Assembly: GCF_049651805.1 (NCBI RefSeq)
Contig: NZ_JBASCU010000022.1
Coordinates: 1 to 64,000 of the forward strand
Length of the DNA stretch: 64,000 nucleotides
DNA from: Pseudolysinimonas_A sp049651805
Lineage (GTDB): Bacteria > Actinomycetota > Actinomycetes > Actinomycetales > Microbacteriaceae
Reading direction: 5' to 3'
Under the pieces are notes generated by a model. It did not search any database and was not told where the DNA came from. It saw nothing but the letters and a program-made list of their open reading frames with translations. Within the stretch, counting starts at the first letter, position 1, and every line of letters starts with the position of its first letter. Shown in pieces: positions 26,115 to 34,530 of this stretch. A program made the position numbers and the translations under genes.

Positions 26115-26873
26115 GTGACCCGTGCCGATACCCCCGCCACCGACGGCGCCCTGCCGAGCGGCCTCTCTCAGACCGACGTCGTGGTGCAGAGCATCAAAGC
26201 GATGATCACGCGGGGTGACCTGAGCGCCGGATCGCGCCTGCCCGTCGAGAAGGATCTGGCCGAAGTCCTGGGAGTCTCGCGCGGCTCGCTCCGGGAAGGG
26301 GTGCGCGCTCTGTGCATCATGGGCGTGCTCGAGACCCGGCAGGGCGACGGCACCTACGTGACCTCGCTCGACTCGACGCTGCTGCTGGCGCCGATGGCGT
26401 TCATGGTCGATCTGCAGGGGCCCGAGCACCGGCACGACCTGCACGCCGTGCGGCGGGTGCTCGAGTCGGAGGCGGCCGCTCGCGCCGCGCTCCGGATCAC
26501 CGACGACGACCTCGGTGCGGCTCGTGCGACGCTCGACGGCGTGCGCGCCGTCGTGTTCGCGGGACCGGTCACCGACCACGAGGCGGTCATGAACGCCGAC
26601 CTGACCTTCCACCGCATCATCGCCAAGGCGGCCGACAACGGCGCCCTCGCCGCGCTGATCGACGCGCTCGCCGACCGCACCGCCCTCGCCCGACGAACGA
26701 TCGGCGTTCAGCACGAGGAGCAGGTGCGCACCGCGTTCCACGACCACGAGAGCATCCTCGCGGCCATCACCGCGCGCGAGCCCGATCGTGCGCGGCTACT
26801 GATGAGCCATCATCTGCTGGCGATCGAGGACTTCGTCCACGACGACGACTCGTTGACGACGTCGGCGCCCTAG
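26115..26873 (+). CDS. FCD-domain GntR-family transcriptional regulator
   Basis: A 252-residue regulator from GTG 26115. Residues about 20-85 are a winged helix (SRLPVEKDLAEVLGVSRGSL then REGVRALCIMGVLETRQGDG). The rest is an FCD ligand-binding domain with the metal/ligand histidines in DLTFHRII and HHLLAIEDF. Regulators of this class respond to sugar acids. Placed between the operon at 20546-25922 and the aldose dehydrogenase, so L-fuconate or a downstream keto acid is the likely signal. Confidence 0.88.
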   Translation: MTRADTPATDGALPSGLSQTDVVVQSIKAMITRGDLSAGSRLPVEKDLAEVLGVSRGSLREGVRALCIMGVLETRQGDGTYVTSLDSTLLLAPMAFMVDLQGPEHRHDLHAVRRVLESEAAARAALRITDDDLGAARATLDGVRAVVFAGPVTDHEAVMNADLTFHRIIAKAADNGALAALIDALADRTALARRTIGVQHEEQVRTAFHDHESILAAITAREPDRARLLMSHHLLAIEDFVHDDDSLTTSAP

Positions 26874-26899
26874 TCGACGAACTTATGGAGGAGAACCCG

Positions 26900-27865
26900 A
26901 TGTCCGCAATGGACCTACTGCAACCGCGACCGCTCGGGCGCACGTCGCTCTCGGTGACCGGTGTCGGCGTCGGCGCCAGCCCCCTGGGGGGCGGCGGCGG
27001 GATGACCCGCATCTACGGGCACGACACGACCTACGACGACGGGGTCGCCACGGCGCGGCGGGCGCTCGACAGCCCGCTCAGCTTCCTCGACACGTCGAAC
27101 GCCTATGGCGACAGCGAGCGCCGCATCGGCGCCGCGATCGCGGCCCGCGGGGGACTTCCCGCCGGCTACGTGCTCGCCACCAAGGTCGATGCCGATCCCG
27201 AGACCCGTGCCTACGATGGTGCGCGAGTACGCCGGTCGTTCGAGACCAGCCTCGAACGGCTCGGGGTCTCACGCATCCAGTTGCTCCACCTGCACGACCC
27301 CGAGTTCGATGTCTCGTTCGAGGATTCGATGGCCCCGGGAGGGGCTGTCGAGGAACTCCGCCGCCTGCGCGACGAGGGTTTTGTCGACTTTCTCGGCATC
27401 GCGACGGGCAACCTGACCACGACCGCGCGATACCTCGAAACGGGGGTGTTCGATGTCGTGCTGACACACAACCGCTACACCCTCGTCGACCGGTCCGCGG
27501 AACGGGTGATCGCGCGAGCGGCCGAACTCGGAATCGGCGTCATCAACGCCGCACCATTCGGGGGCGGCGTGCTCGCGCGGCGGCCCGGGCCGGGCATCGG
27601 CTACTCCTACGGGTCTGGCTCGGACGCGCAGCTGCAGGCGGTGCACCGGATGTGGGATGTCGCGGAGGCCGCCGGTGTCCCCCTCGCCGCCGCAGCCCTC
27701 GCCTTCGCTGCCGCCCGCCCCGAGATCGACAGCGTGCTCGTGGGCTGTTCTCGGCCCGACCGGATCGACGAGCTCGTGCGACTCGCGCAGACGCCTCTCC
27801 CCGACGGACTGCTCGCGGAGCTGGATGCGCTGTGTCCGCCACGCGAGGACTGGCTCGAGCCTTGA
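26900..27865 (+). CDS. Aldo/keto reductase, probable L-fucose (D-threo-aldose) 1-dehydrogenase
   Basis: A 321-residue AKR starting at ATG 26900, 5 nt after GGAGGAG. The tetrad is visible: Asp in FLDTSNAYG with its Tyr, Lys in VLATKVDAD and His in LLHLHDPEF. The opening RPLGRTSLSVTGVGVG and the overall pattern match the aldose 1-dehydrogenase branch, which oxidises L-fucose and L-galactose to lactones with NAD(P). It follows the regulator gene by 26 bp and provides the first step for the lactonase at 22137. Confidence 0.84.
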   Translation: MSAMDLLQPRPLGRTSLSVTGVGVGASPLGGGGGMTRIYGHDTTYDDGVATARRALDSPLSFLDTSNAYGDSERRIGAAIAARGGLPAGYVLATKVDADPETRAYDGARVRRSFETSLERLGVSRIQLLHLHDPEFDVSFEDSMAPGGAVEELRRLRDEGFVDFLGIATGNLTTTARYLETGVFDVVLTHNRYTLVDRSAERVIARAAELGIGVINAAPFGGGVLARRPGPGIGYSYGSGSDAQLQAVHRMWDVAEAAGVPLAAAALAFAAARPEIDSVLVGCSRPDRIDELVRLAQTPLPDGLLAELDALCPPREDWLEP

Positions 27866-27880
27866 CCTTGCTGTAGTGCC

Positions 27881-29206
27881 CTAGCCTGCGAGCTTTCGCA
27901 CGTCGCTCCCCGCGCCGGCCCAGTAGTCGCCGTCGGGAAACCGGAACCGCTCGATGGACGCGGGATGCATCTCGGCACTGTAGCCGGGCGCCGTCGGCAA
28001 CCGGTAGGCGCCGTCTTCGACGATGCACGGATCGACGAAGTGCTCGTGCAGGTGGTCGACGTACTCGGTGACCCGGTTCTCGAGCGTTCCCGAGACGGCG
28101 ACGTAGTCGAACACCGACAGGTGTTGCACCAACTCGCACAGGCCAACGCCCCCGGCATGCGGGCAGACCGGCACATCGAACTTCTTGGCCATCAGGTACA
28201 CGGCGAGAATCTCGTTGACGCTGCCGAGCCGGGCGGAGTCGAGCTGACAGAAGTCCAGGGCTTCGGCCTGGAACATCTGCTTGAACAGCACACGGTTCAT
28301 GCCGTGCTCACCCGAGGCGACGCCGATCGGCGCGACCGCGCGACGGATGGCGGCGTGACCGAGGATGTCGTCGGGGCTGGTGGGCTCCTCGATCCACAGC
28401 GGATTGAACTGCGCGAGGGCTTTCACCCACTCGATCGCCTGGGGAACGTCCCACACCTGGTTGGCGTCGATCATGAGGGCCGCGTCAGGCCCGATGACCT
28501 CGCGGGCGATGGAGAGTCGACGGATGTCTTCGTCGAGATCGGCGCCGACCTTCAGTTTGACGTGGCGGTAGCCGGCATCCACCGCCTCTTGGCACAGGCG
28601 GCGCAACTTGTCGTCGGAGTAGCCGAGCCACCCGGCACTCGTCGTGTAGCAGGGGTATCCGCTCGCGGAGAGCTCGGCGATGCGCTTCTCGCGCGTCGGC
28701 GCGTGCTCGGCCAGGATCGCGATCGCCTCGTCGCGGGTGAGGGCGTCGGAGAGGTAGCGCAGGTCGGCGGCATCCACCAGCTGCTCGGGAGTCATCCCGG
28801 CGAGCAGACGCCAGAGCGGCAGCCCGGCCGCGCGCGCGGCGAGATCCCACACGGCGTTCATCACCGCGGCGAGCGCGAGGTGGATGACGCCCTTGTCGGG
28901 GCCGAGCCAGCGCAGTTGCGAGTCGCTCTGCAGGTCGCGGTAGGTGGCACCGAGGTCGCCGATCACCTCGGCGACGTCGCGTCCGATGAGGGGAAGTGCC
29001 CGCTGCCGGGCGGCTTCGACGCAGAGATCGTTGCCACGACCGATCGTGAAGGTGAATCCGAAGCCCGAGAGCGCGGGGTCGTCGGTGACGATGTGCACGT
29101 AGGCGGCGGAGTAGTCGCCGTCCTTATTCATTGCATCCGACCCATCCATGCTCAGTGAGGTGGGAAACCGGATGTCGGTGACGGTGACCGACGTGATCGT
29201 GGTCAT
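27881..29206 (-). CDS. L-fuconate dehydratase (enolase superfamily)
   Basis: A 441-residue member of the enolase superfamily. It opens with FPTSLSMDGSDAMNKDGDYS and GFGFTFTIGRGN, which is diagnostic of the L-fuconate dehydratase/ENOSF1 family. Catalytic KLKVG, metal ligands DANQVW, EEPTSPDD and GEHGMNR, and CPHAGGVGLCE follow in order. It removes water from L-fuconate to give 2-keto-3-deoxy-L-fuconate; characterised members also take L-galactonate. Convergent with the aldose dehydrogenase (15 bp gap) and divergent from the Zn-alcohol dehydrogenase operon. Confidence 0.93.
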   Translation of the reverse strand: MTTITSVTVTDIRFPTSLSMDGSDAMNKDGDYSAAYVHIVTDDPALSGFGFTFTIGRGNDLCVEAARQRALPLIGRDVAEVIGDLGATYRDLQSDSQLRWLGPDKGVIHLALAAVMNAVWDLAARAAGLPLWRLLAGMTPEQLVDAADLRYLSDALTRDEAIAILAEHAPTREKRIAELSASGYPCYTTSAGWLGYSDDKLRRLCQEAVDAGYRHVKLKVGADLDEDIRRLSIAREVIGPDAALMIDANQVWDVPQAIEWVKALAQFNPLWIEEPTSPDDILGHAAIRRAVAPIGVASGEHGMNRVLFKQMFQAEALDFCQLDSARLGSVNEILAVYLMAKKFDVPVCPHAGGVGLCELVQHLSVFDYVAVSGTLENRVTEYVDHLHEHFVDPCIVEDGAYRLPTAPGYSAEMHPASIERFRFPDGDYWAGAGSDVRKLAG

Positions 29207-29286
29207 GGCGGTGAGCGCTCCTGTTCTGCCACGCCTCCGGAAGGTCTCCCAGCATGCGCCCGCGGCCGGGATGAGACGCGATGGTC

Positions 29287-29403
29287 AAACATTAGATGTT
29301 TCCGCCTCTTTCCGCCAGTTCTGACCTCAGATGACAGTAAGATCGCTCGAAACATCTAGTGTTTACGGCTCGGCGAACGATCGGAGCGAAACATATTATG
29401 TTT
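29287..29403. promoter_or_regulatory. Three AAACAT-N3-ATGTTT operators in the dehydratase / Zn-ADH divergent region
   Basis: Near-identical 15 bp palindromes at 29287-29301 (AAACATTAGATGTTT), 29350-29364 (AAACATCTAGTGTTT) and 29389-29403 (AAACATATTATGTTT). Centres are 63 and 39 bp apart. The third lies 17 bp before the Zn-ADH start, and the first 80 bp upstream of the dehydratase start. Arms differ from the TCATCTGAT sites of the nearby GntR gene, so a second regulator is implied; none is encoded within 5 kb. Confidence 0.75.
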
Positions 29404-29420
29404 GGCGCGAGGAGGCTCCA

Positions 29421-30443
29421 ATGTTGACAGCCCGCTATGTGGGAGACCGCACCATCGAGACCGCCGAACTGACGGCTGCGACCCCGCCCGCCGGCCACGT
29501 GCAGGTGCGGGTCGCGTACAACGGCCTGTGTGGAACCGATCTGCACATCCTGCACGGCTCAATGGATGGCCGCGTCACCCGCCCGTTGATCTTCGGCCAC
29601 GAGGCGAGCGGCGAGGTCGCCGCCGTCGGCGACGGGGTGACCGGATGGGCGGTCGGCGACCCGGTCGTCGTCATGCCCCTGGACTGGGACGGCACCTGCC
29701 CGGCCTGCCTCGCCGGCCATCAGCACATCTGCCAGAACCTGACGTTCATCGGCATCGACTCCCCCGGTGCCCTGCAAGAGCTGTGGAACGTGCCCGCCCG
29801 AACCCTCGTGCGACTACCCGCCGGCCTGCGGCTCGACCACGCCGCCCTGGTGGAGCCGGTCGCCGTCGCGGTGCACGACGTGCGGCGCGGCGAGGTCACC
29901 ACCGGTGACAAGGTCGTCGTGATCGGGGGCGGGCCGATCGGGGTGCTCATCGCCACGGTCGCCCGGGATGCCGGCGCCGATGTCGTCGTCATCGAACTCG
30001 ACGCAGGCAGGCGCGGCCAGATCGCCGATCTCGGCTTCACGACCCTCGACCCGGCCGCCGCCGACCAGGTCGCCTGGGTCGAGGAGTGGACCGGCGGGGC
30101 CGGCGCGGATGTCGTCTTCGAGGTCTCGGGCGCCGCCGCCGCGGTGCTGGGTGCCACGGCGCTCGCCAAAGTGCGCGGCACGATCGTCGTCGTCGCCATC
30201 CACCCCACGCCGCGACCCATCGACCTGCAACGGATGTTCTGGCGCGAGCTGCGACTGCTCGGCGCGCGGGTCTACGAGGCGACCGACTTCGAGGCGGCCG
30301 TCGACCTGCTGGCGCGGGGCGTCATCCCGGCCGAGCTGCTGATCACGAAGATCGTGCCGCTGAGCGGTACCGCCGGGGCGTTCGCCGATCTCGAAGCGGG
30401 TCGGGCGATGAAGATCCTCGTCGACGTACGGGACCACTCGTGA
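29421..30443 (+). CDS. Zinc-dependent alcohol dehydrogenase (polyol/sugar-acid type)
   Basis: A 340-residue MDR-superfamily enzyme from ATG 29421 behind GAGGAGG. Catalytic zinc ligands are in LCGTDLHILHG and FGHEASGEV; GGGPIGVLIA binds the nucleotide. The structural-zinc loop is reduced to CPACLAGHQHIC. Similar enzymes oxidise L-threonine, sorbitol, L-idonate or 2-keto-3-deoxy-L-galactonate at C5. Because the next gene is kduD-like, the last option fits best here. Overlaps kduD by 4 bp. Confidence 0.85.
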   Translation: MLTARYVGDRTIETAELTAATPPAGHVQVRVAYNGLCGTDLHILHGSMDGRVTRPLIFGHEASGEVAAVGDGVTGWAVGDPVVVMPLDWDGTCPACLAGHQHICQNLTFIGIDSPGALQELWNVPARTLVRLPAGLRLDHAALVEPVAVAVHDVRRGEVTTGDKVVVIGGGPIGVLIATVARDAGADVVVIELDAGRRGQIADLGFTTLDPAAADQVAWVEEWTGGAGADVVFEVSGAAAAVLGATALAKVRGTIVVVAIHPTPRPIDLQRMFWRELRLLGARVYEATDFEAAVDLLARGVIPAELLITKIVPLSGTAGAFADLEAGRAMKILVDVRDHS

Positions 30444-31195
30444 GCGCGTTCGAACTGCACGGCACTACGGCCCTCGTCACCGGCAGCCGCCGGGGAATCG
30501 GGTTCGCCATGGCCGAAGCCCTCGCCGCCGCGGGCGCCGACATCATCGGGGTGAGCGCCCAGCAGGAGGCGTCGGGCAGCGCGATCGAGGTCGCCGTACG
30601 CGCGCACGGCCGCGAATTCGAAGGCGTCTCGTGCGACTTCGCCGACCGCGACGCCGTGCTCGCTCTCACGCAGAAACTCGAGGGTCGGCAGATCGACATC
30701 CTCGTCAACAATGCCGGCGCGATCGAACGCGCGCCCGCTGCCGAGCACCCGCTCGAGTGGTGGGACCGGGTGCTCGCCATCGACCTGTCGAGCCCATTCG
30801 TGCTGACGCAAGCCGTCGGCCGCGGGATGCTCGAGCGTGGGCGCGGAAAGGTGATCTTCACCGCCTCGCTGCTGAGCTTCCAGGGCGGCATCAACGTGCC
30901 CGGCTACGCCGCCGCGAAGTCGGGCATCGCCGGACTCACCCGGGCCCTGTCGAACGAGTGGGCCCCGCACGGGGTCACCGTCAACGCCATCGCGCCCGGC
31001 TACATCGCCACCGACAACACCCAGGCTCTGCGCGCCGATCCCGACCGCTCCGCCGCGATCCTCGGTCGCATTCCGGCCGGGCGATGGGGATCGGGCTCCG
31101 ACCTCGCGGGCGCGACGGTCTTTCTCGCCGCGCCGGCATCCGACTACGTGTCGGGGGTTGTGCTTCCCGTCGACGGTGGTTGGCTGGGCAGATGA
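30440..31195 (+). CDS. kduD: 2-dehydro-3-deoxy-D-gluconate 5-dehydrogenase (KduD-like SDR)
   Basis: A 251-residue SDR from GTG 30440. Beyond the general SDR motifs (VTGSRRGIG, NNAG, catalytic Y-x-x-x-K in YAAAK) it shares long stretches with KduD: LLSFQGGINVPGY, NEWAPHGVTVNAIAPGYIAT, then RIPAGRWG and the VDGGWLGR terminus. KduD interconverts 2,5-diketo-3-deoxy-gluconate and 2-keto-3-deoxy-gluconate. Coupled on both sides by 4 bp overlaps. Confidence 0.88.
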   Translation: MSAFELHGTTALVTGSRRGIGFAMAEALAAAGADIIGVSAQQEASGSAIEVAVRAHGREFEGVSCDFADRDAVLALTQKLEGRQIDILVNNAGAIERAPAAEHPLEWWDRVLAIDLSSPFVLTQAVGRGMLERGRGKVIFTASLLSFQGGINVPGYAAAKSGIAGLTRALSNEWAPHGVTVNAIAPGYIATDNTQALRADPDRSAAILGRIPAGRWGSGSDLAGATVFLAAPASDYVSGVVLPVDGGWLGR

Positions 31196-31821
31196 TCGCC
31201 CTGCCCCCGACACTCGCCGGGCATCGGATCGTGCCGGTGCTCGTGATCGACGACGCCGGCTTCGCCGTGGATGCCGCGGCCGCGCTGGCAGCGGGCGGCA
31301 TCGGCTGCGTCGAGATCACCCTGCGCACCCCGGCGGCGCTCGTCGCGATCACCGCGGTCGCCGACGCGGGAACGACCCTCGTGGGCGTCGGCACCGTCAC
31401 GACGCCCGACGACGTCGCCCGTGCGGCTGACGCCGGTGCCCGCTTCGTCATCACCCCTGGGGTCGACCGCGACGTCATCGAGGCGTGCCTCGAGCGCGGC
31501 CTCGACGTGCTGCCCGGCGCGGCGACAGCGACCGACGTGATGACGGTGATGCGCACCGGGTTGCGCGCGGTGAAACTCTTCCCGGCCGACCTGCTGGGCG
31601 GGGTCGACATGGTCGCGGCGCTGGCCGGGCCGTTCCCCGGCGTCGCGTTCGTGCCGAGCGGTGGGGTGTCGCCGCTCAACCTCGGCGCCTACCTGGGTCA
31701 CCCCAACGTGCCGGCGGTCAGCGGAAGCTGGATGGCGAGCCGACAGCTACTGGCATCCCGCGATGTCGCGTCGATCGAGAGGCTGAGCCGAGAAGCCACC
31801 TCGGCGGCGGGTGCCGCGTGA
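31192..31821 (+). CDS. eda: 2-keto-3-deoxy-6-phosphogluconate (KDPG) aldolase
   Basis: A 209-residue class I aldolase. E41 in VEITLRT is the general acid/base, K128 in AVKLFPA forms the Schiff base, and PSGGVSPLN binds phosphate. Cleaves KDPG to pyruvate and glyceraldehyde-3-phosphate. Sits between kduD and the KDG kinase with 4 bp overlaps each side, so the order of genes does not follow the order of reactions but the set is complete. Confidence 0.92.
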   Translation: MIALPPTLAGHRIVPVLVIDDAGFAVDAAAALAAGGIGCVEITLRTPAALVAITAVADAGTTLVGVGTVTTPDDVARAADAGARFVITPGVDRDVIEACLERGLDVLPGAATATDVMTVMRTGLRAVKLFPADLLGGVDMVAALAGPFPGVAFVPSGGVSPLNLGAYLGHPNVPAVSGSWMASRQLLASRDVASIERLSREATSAAGAA

Positions 31822-32762
31822 CCGGCGCGGTCGTCACCCTCGGCGAAACGATGGGGCTGCTGCGCGCGACATCCATCGGTTCCCTCGAGCACGTCTCCGA
31901 CTTCGCCCTGCACATCGGCGGCGCCGAGAGCAACGTCGCGATCGGGGTGGCCCGGCTGGGGCGACCCGCGGTGTGGATCGGTCGCGTCGGTGACGACGGA
32001 ATCGGCCGCCGGGTGCTGCGTGAGTTGCGCGCGGAGGGAGTCACGGTGGATGCCGTGGTCGACCCATCGGCGCGCACCGGGCTGATGCTCAAAGAGACCC
32101 CCAGGAGCGGGTCGACGCGGGTGCTGTACTACCGCGCGGCGAGTGCGGGCAGTCGCCTCGACGTCGCCGATGTCGACCTCGTGGCGATCGCCCCCGCCGG
32201 CGTGCTGCACGTCACCGGCATCACGCTCGCGCTGTCGGCGTCGGCCGAAGCGGCGGTGTTCGCCGCGGTGGATGCCGCCGCCGCCGCGGGCGTTCCGGTC
32301 TCGTTCGACGTCAACCACCGGGCAGCGCTGTGGGCCGACCGGGATCCGCGTGACCTCTACCGGCGCGTGGCCGAACGTGCCACGGTCGTCTTCGCCGGAG
32401 CCGACGAAGCCGAGCTACTGGTCGGCGCGGGTTCGCCAGAAGAGTTGGCTGCCGGGATCGCCGACCTCGGCCCGGCGCAGGCGATCGTGAAGCTCGGCGA
32501 AGACGGCTGCGTCGCCTCGATCGACGGCGAAGCATTCTCGATCCCGGCCGAGAAGATCACCCCCCTCGACACCGTCGGAGCCGGGGATGCCTTCGTCGCC
32601 GGCTACCTCGTCGCTCTGCTCGACGGCCTCGCCCCGGCCGACCGCCTCCAGCAGGGCACCCGCTGTGGCGCGTTCGCCTGCCTCGGCCCTGGCGATTGGG
32701 AGAGCCTGCCGCGCCGCGCCGATCTCGACGCCTTCGACTCGGGCGACCCCGTCATCCGCTGA
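31818..32762 (+). CDS. kdgK: PfkB-family sugar kinase, probable 2-keto-3-deoxygluconate kinase
   Basis: A 314-residue ribokinase-fold protein. It opens VTLGETMGLLRA and has IGGAESNVAIGVARLG, the substrate-binding segment typical of KDG kinases, and the C-terminal DTVGAGDAFVAGY with catalytic Asp. Phosphorylates KDG to KDPG for the preceding aldolase. Its last 11 bp overlap the convergent oxidoreductase gene. Confidence 0.9.
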   Translation: MTGAVVTLGETMGLLRATSIGSLEHVSDFALHIGGAESNVAIGVARLGRPAVWIGRVGDDGIGRRVLRELRAEGVTVDAVVDPSARTGLMLKETPRSGSTRVLYYRAASAGSRLDVADVDLVAIAPAGVLHVTGITLALSASAEAAVFAAVDAAAAAGVPVSFDVNHRAALWADRDPRDLYRRVAERATVVFAGADEAELLVGAGSPEELAAGIADLGPAQAIVKLGEDGCVASIDGEAFSIPAEKITPLDTVGAGDAFVAGYLVALLDGLAPADRLQQGTRCGAFACLGPGDWESLPRRADLDAFDSGDPVIR

Positions 32763-33729
32763 CGACGGAAATGCGGCGACCGGTCTCGTGGGAGCTGATC
32801 GCGGCGTGGGCGAGTTCGAGCGCGCGACGTCCGGCTGAGGCGTGTACCGGGGGCGGCCCGCCAGCGCGCAGGGCGGCGAGCACGGCATCCACGTGCCGGT
32901 CGAAAGTGCCGTGAAAGTCGCGCGCCTCGTCGTTGAAGTAGCCGGCGCGCCAGACCTGAGCCGTTTCGTCGCCGACGCGCTGGATGCTCAGCTCGCGCAC
33001 GGTGTCGTGAATCATCAGACGACCTTCCGTGCCGTTGATCTCGACGAGCTGCGAGTCGGGGTAGGCGTACGAGGAGTCGTAACTGCCGAGCATCGTGCCG
33101 ACCGCGCGGTTCTGAAACTCGAGCGCGAGGGCGACGGTGCTGAAGTCGCCGTAGGTGGCATCCGTCATCTGCGCGGCGACCGACGCGATCGGGCCGACCA
33201 GGTGCTCGAGCATGTCGAACCCGTGGCACTGCGTCTCGATGAGGTTGGCGTGCCGCGAGGTGCCGTGATTCGCTTCGCCGCCGAACCGCCAGGTGGCGAA
33301 GACGGGCGTGCCGATGACCCCGGCCCGGATCGCCGCGTGCGCCCGGGCGACCGGCTCGGCGTAGCGGTGGTTGAAGTTGATCGCGAAGAACAGATCGCGC
33401 GCCGCCGCCTCGGCGAGCAGGATGTCGGCCTCACCCAGGTCGAAGACGAGCGGCTTTTCGACGAGCAGCGGCACGCCTGCTGTCACCAGCCGCAGGGTCG
33501 TCTCGAAGTGCTGCTCGTTGGGCAGGCACACTGTGACCAGATCGGGCGTCGTCTGCTCGAGCATCCGGTCGAGATCCGTGAACCCTGTCGTGCCGTAGGC
33601 GGCGGCGCGGGCCGCGGTGCGCCCGGCGTCGCGCCCCAGGATGCCGACGAGTTCGGTGTCGGGGCGACGCGAGAAAATGCGCGCGTGCTGCTCGCCCCAC
33701 CCTCCGGTTCCGACGACGGCGACCTTCAT
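32752..33729 (-). CDS. Gfo/Idh/MocA-family oxidoreductase
   Basis: A 325-residue protein from ATG 33729. N-terminal Rossmann fold KVAVVGTGGWGEQHA, then VEKPLVFD with the conserved catalytic Lys (E-K-P), and a C-terminal alpha/beta domain with ETQCHGFDMLEHL holding the usual H-x-x-D. NAD(P)-dependent oxidation or epimerisation of a sugar or cyclitol is expected; substrate unknown. It is convergent with kdgK and divergent, by 45 bp, from the next SDR gene. Confidence 0.87.
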   Translation of the reverse strand: MKVAVVGTGGWGEQHARIFSRRPDTELVGILGRDAGRTAARAAAYGTTGFTDLDRMLEQTTPDLVTVCLPNEQHFETTLRLVTAGVPLLVEKPLVFDLGEADILLAEAAARDLFFAINFNHRYAEPVARAHAAIRAGVIGTPVFATWRFGGEANHGTSRHANLIETQCHGFDMLEHLVGPIASVAAQMTDATYGDFSTVALALEFQNRAVGTMLGSYDSSYAYPDSQLVEINGTEGRLMIHDTVRELSIQRVGDETAQVWRAGYFNDEARDFHGTFDRHVDAVLAALRAGGPPPVHASAGRRALELAHAAISSHETGRRISVVSG

Positions 33730-33774
33730 GACGCCGATCCTACGGCGGGGGCCGAGCGGGGGTACCGTGGCCCC

Positions 33775-34530
33775 ATGGATGCTCGCACCGCGATCGTCAC
33801 AGGAGCAGCCCGCGGCATCGGCGCCGCGGTCGCCCGACGACTGGCCGCCGACGGATTCCAGATCGGCGTGCTCGACCTCGACGTCGCGCACTGCGCCGAG
33901 ACGGTCGAGAAGGTCACCGCCGCCGGGGGCCGGGCGCTCGCCCTCGGCGCCGACGTCGCCGATGAGGCGAGCGTGTCAGCGGCCGTCGACCAGTGCGCGG
34001 CAAACCTCGGCCCGCCCGTCGTGCTCGTCAACAACGCCGGCATCCTGCGTGACGATCTGCTGTTCCGGATGACCGCCGACACCTGGGATGCCGTGATCAA
34101 CGTGCACCTGCGCGGTGCGTTCCTGATGACGCGGGCCTGCCAGCGGTTCATGACCGAGGCGAAGTGGGGCCGCATCGTGTCGATGTCGAGCATCTCGGGG
34201 CTCGGCAACCGGGGGCAGGCGAACTACTCCGCCGCGAAGGCCGGCATCGAAGGGTTCACCCGCACCGTCGCGATCGAGCTCGGCCCGTTCGGCATCACCG
34301 CCAATGCGATCGCCCCCGGCTACATCAACACCGAGATGGTGAGGCAGACCGCCGAACGCATCGGGAAGCCGCTCGACGAGTTCATCGCGGCGCTCGCCGC
34401 CGAAGTTCCGGTGCGGCGGATGGGGCAGCCCGACGACATCGCCGCGGCGGTCGCCTTCTTCGTGCGCGACGATGCGAGTTTCGTCACCGGGCAGACGCTC
34501 TACGTGTCGGGTGGATTGGCGCACGCCTGA
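33775..34530 (+). CDS. FabG-like 3-oxoacyl-ACP/SDR reductase
   Basis: A 251-residue SDR: VTGAARGIGAAVARRLA, NNAGILRDDLLF, Ser in SMSSISG, Y-x-x-x-K in YSAAK, NAIAPGYINTEMV and a terminal YVSGGLAHA. The NNAGILRD segment is closer to FabG/acetoacetyl-CoA reductases than to the sugar SDRs in this window. Its last base overlaps the MFS start (TGATG), so the two are coupled. Substrate not evident. Confidence 0.85.
   Translation: MDARTAIVTGAARGIGAAVARRLAADGFQIGVLDLDVAHCAETVEKVTAAGGRALALGADVADEASVSAAVDQCAANLGPPVVLVNNAGILRDDLLFRMTADTWDAVINVHLRGAFLMTRACQRFMTEAKWGRIVSMSSISGLGNRGQANYSAAKAGIEGFTRTVAIELGPFGITANAIAPGYINTEMVRQTAERIGKPLDEFIAALAAEVPVRRMGQPDDIAAAVAFFVRDDASFVTGQTLYVSGGLAHA

Noticed and set aside
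26312..26899. Extended N-terminus of the aldo/keto reductase in the frame overlapping the GntR gene
   Set aside because: The extension is Arg-rich antithetic sequence from the regulator's other frame; GGAGGAG with good spacing places the start at 26900.
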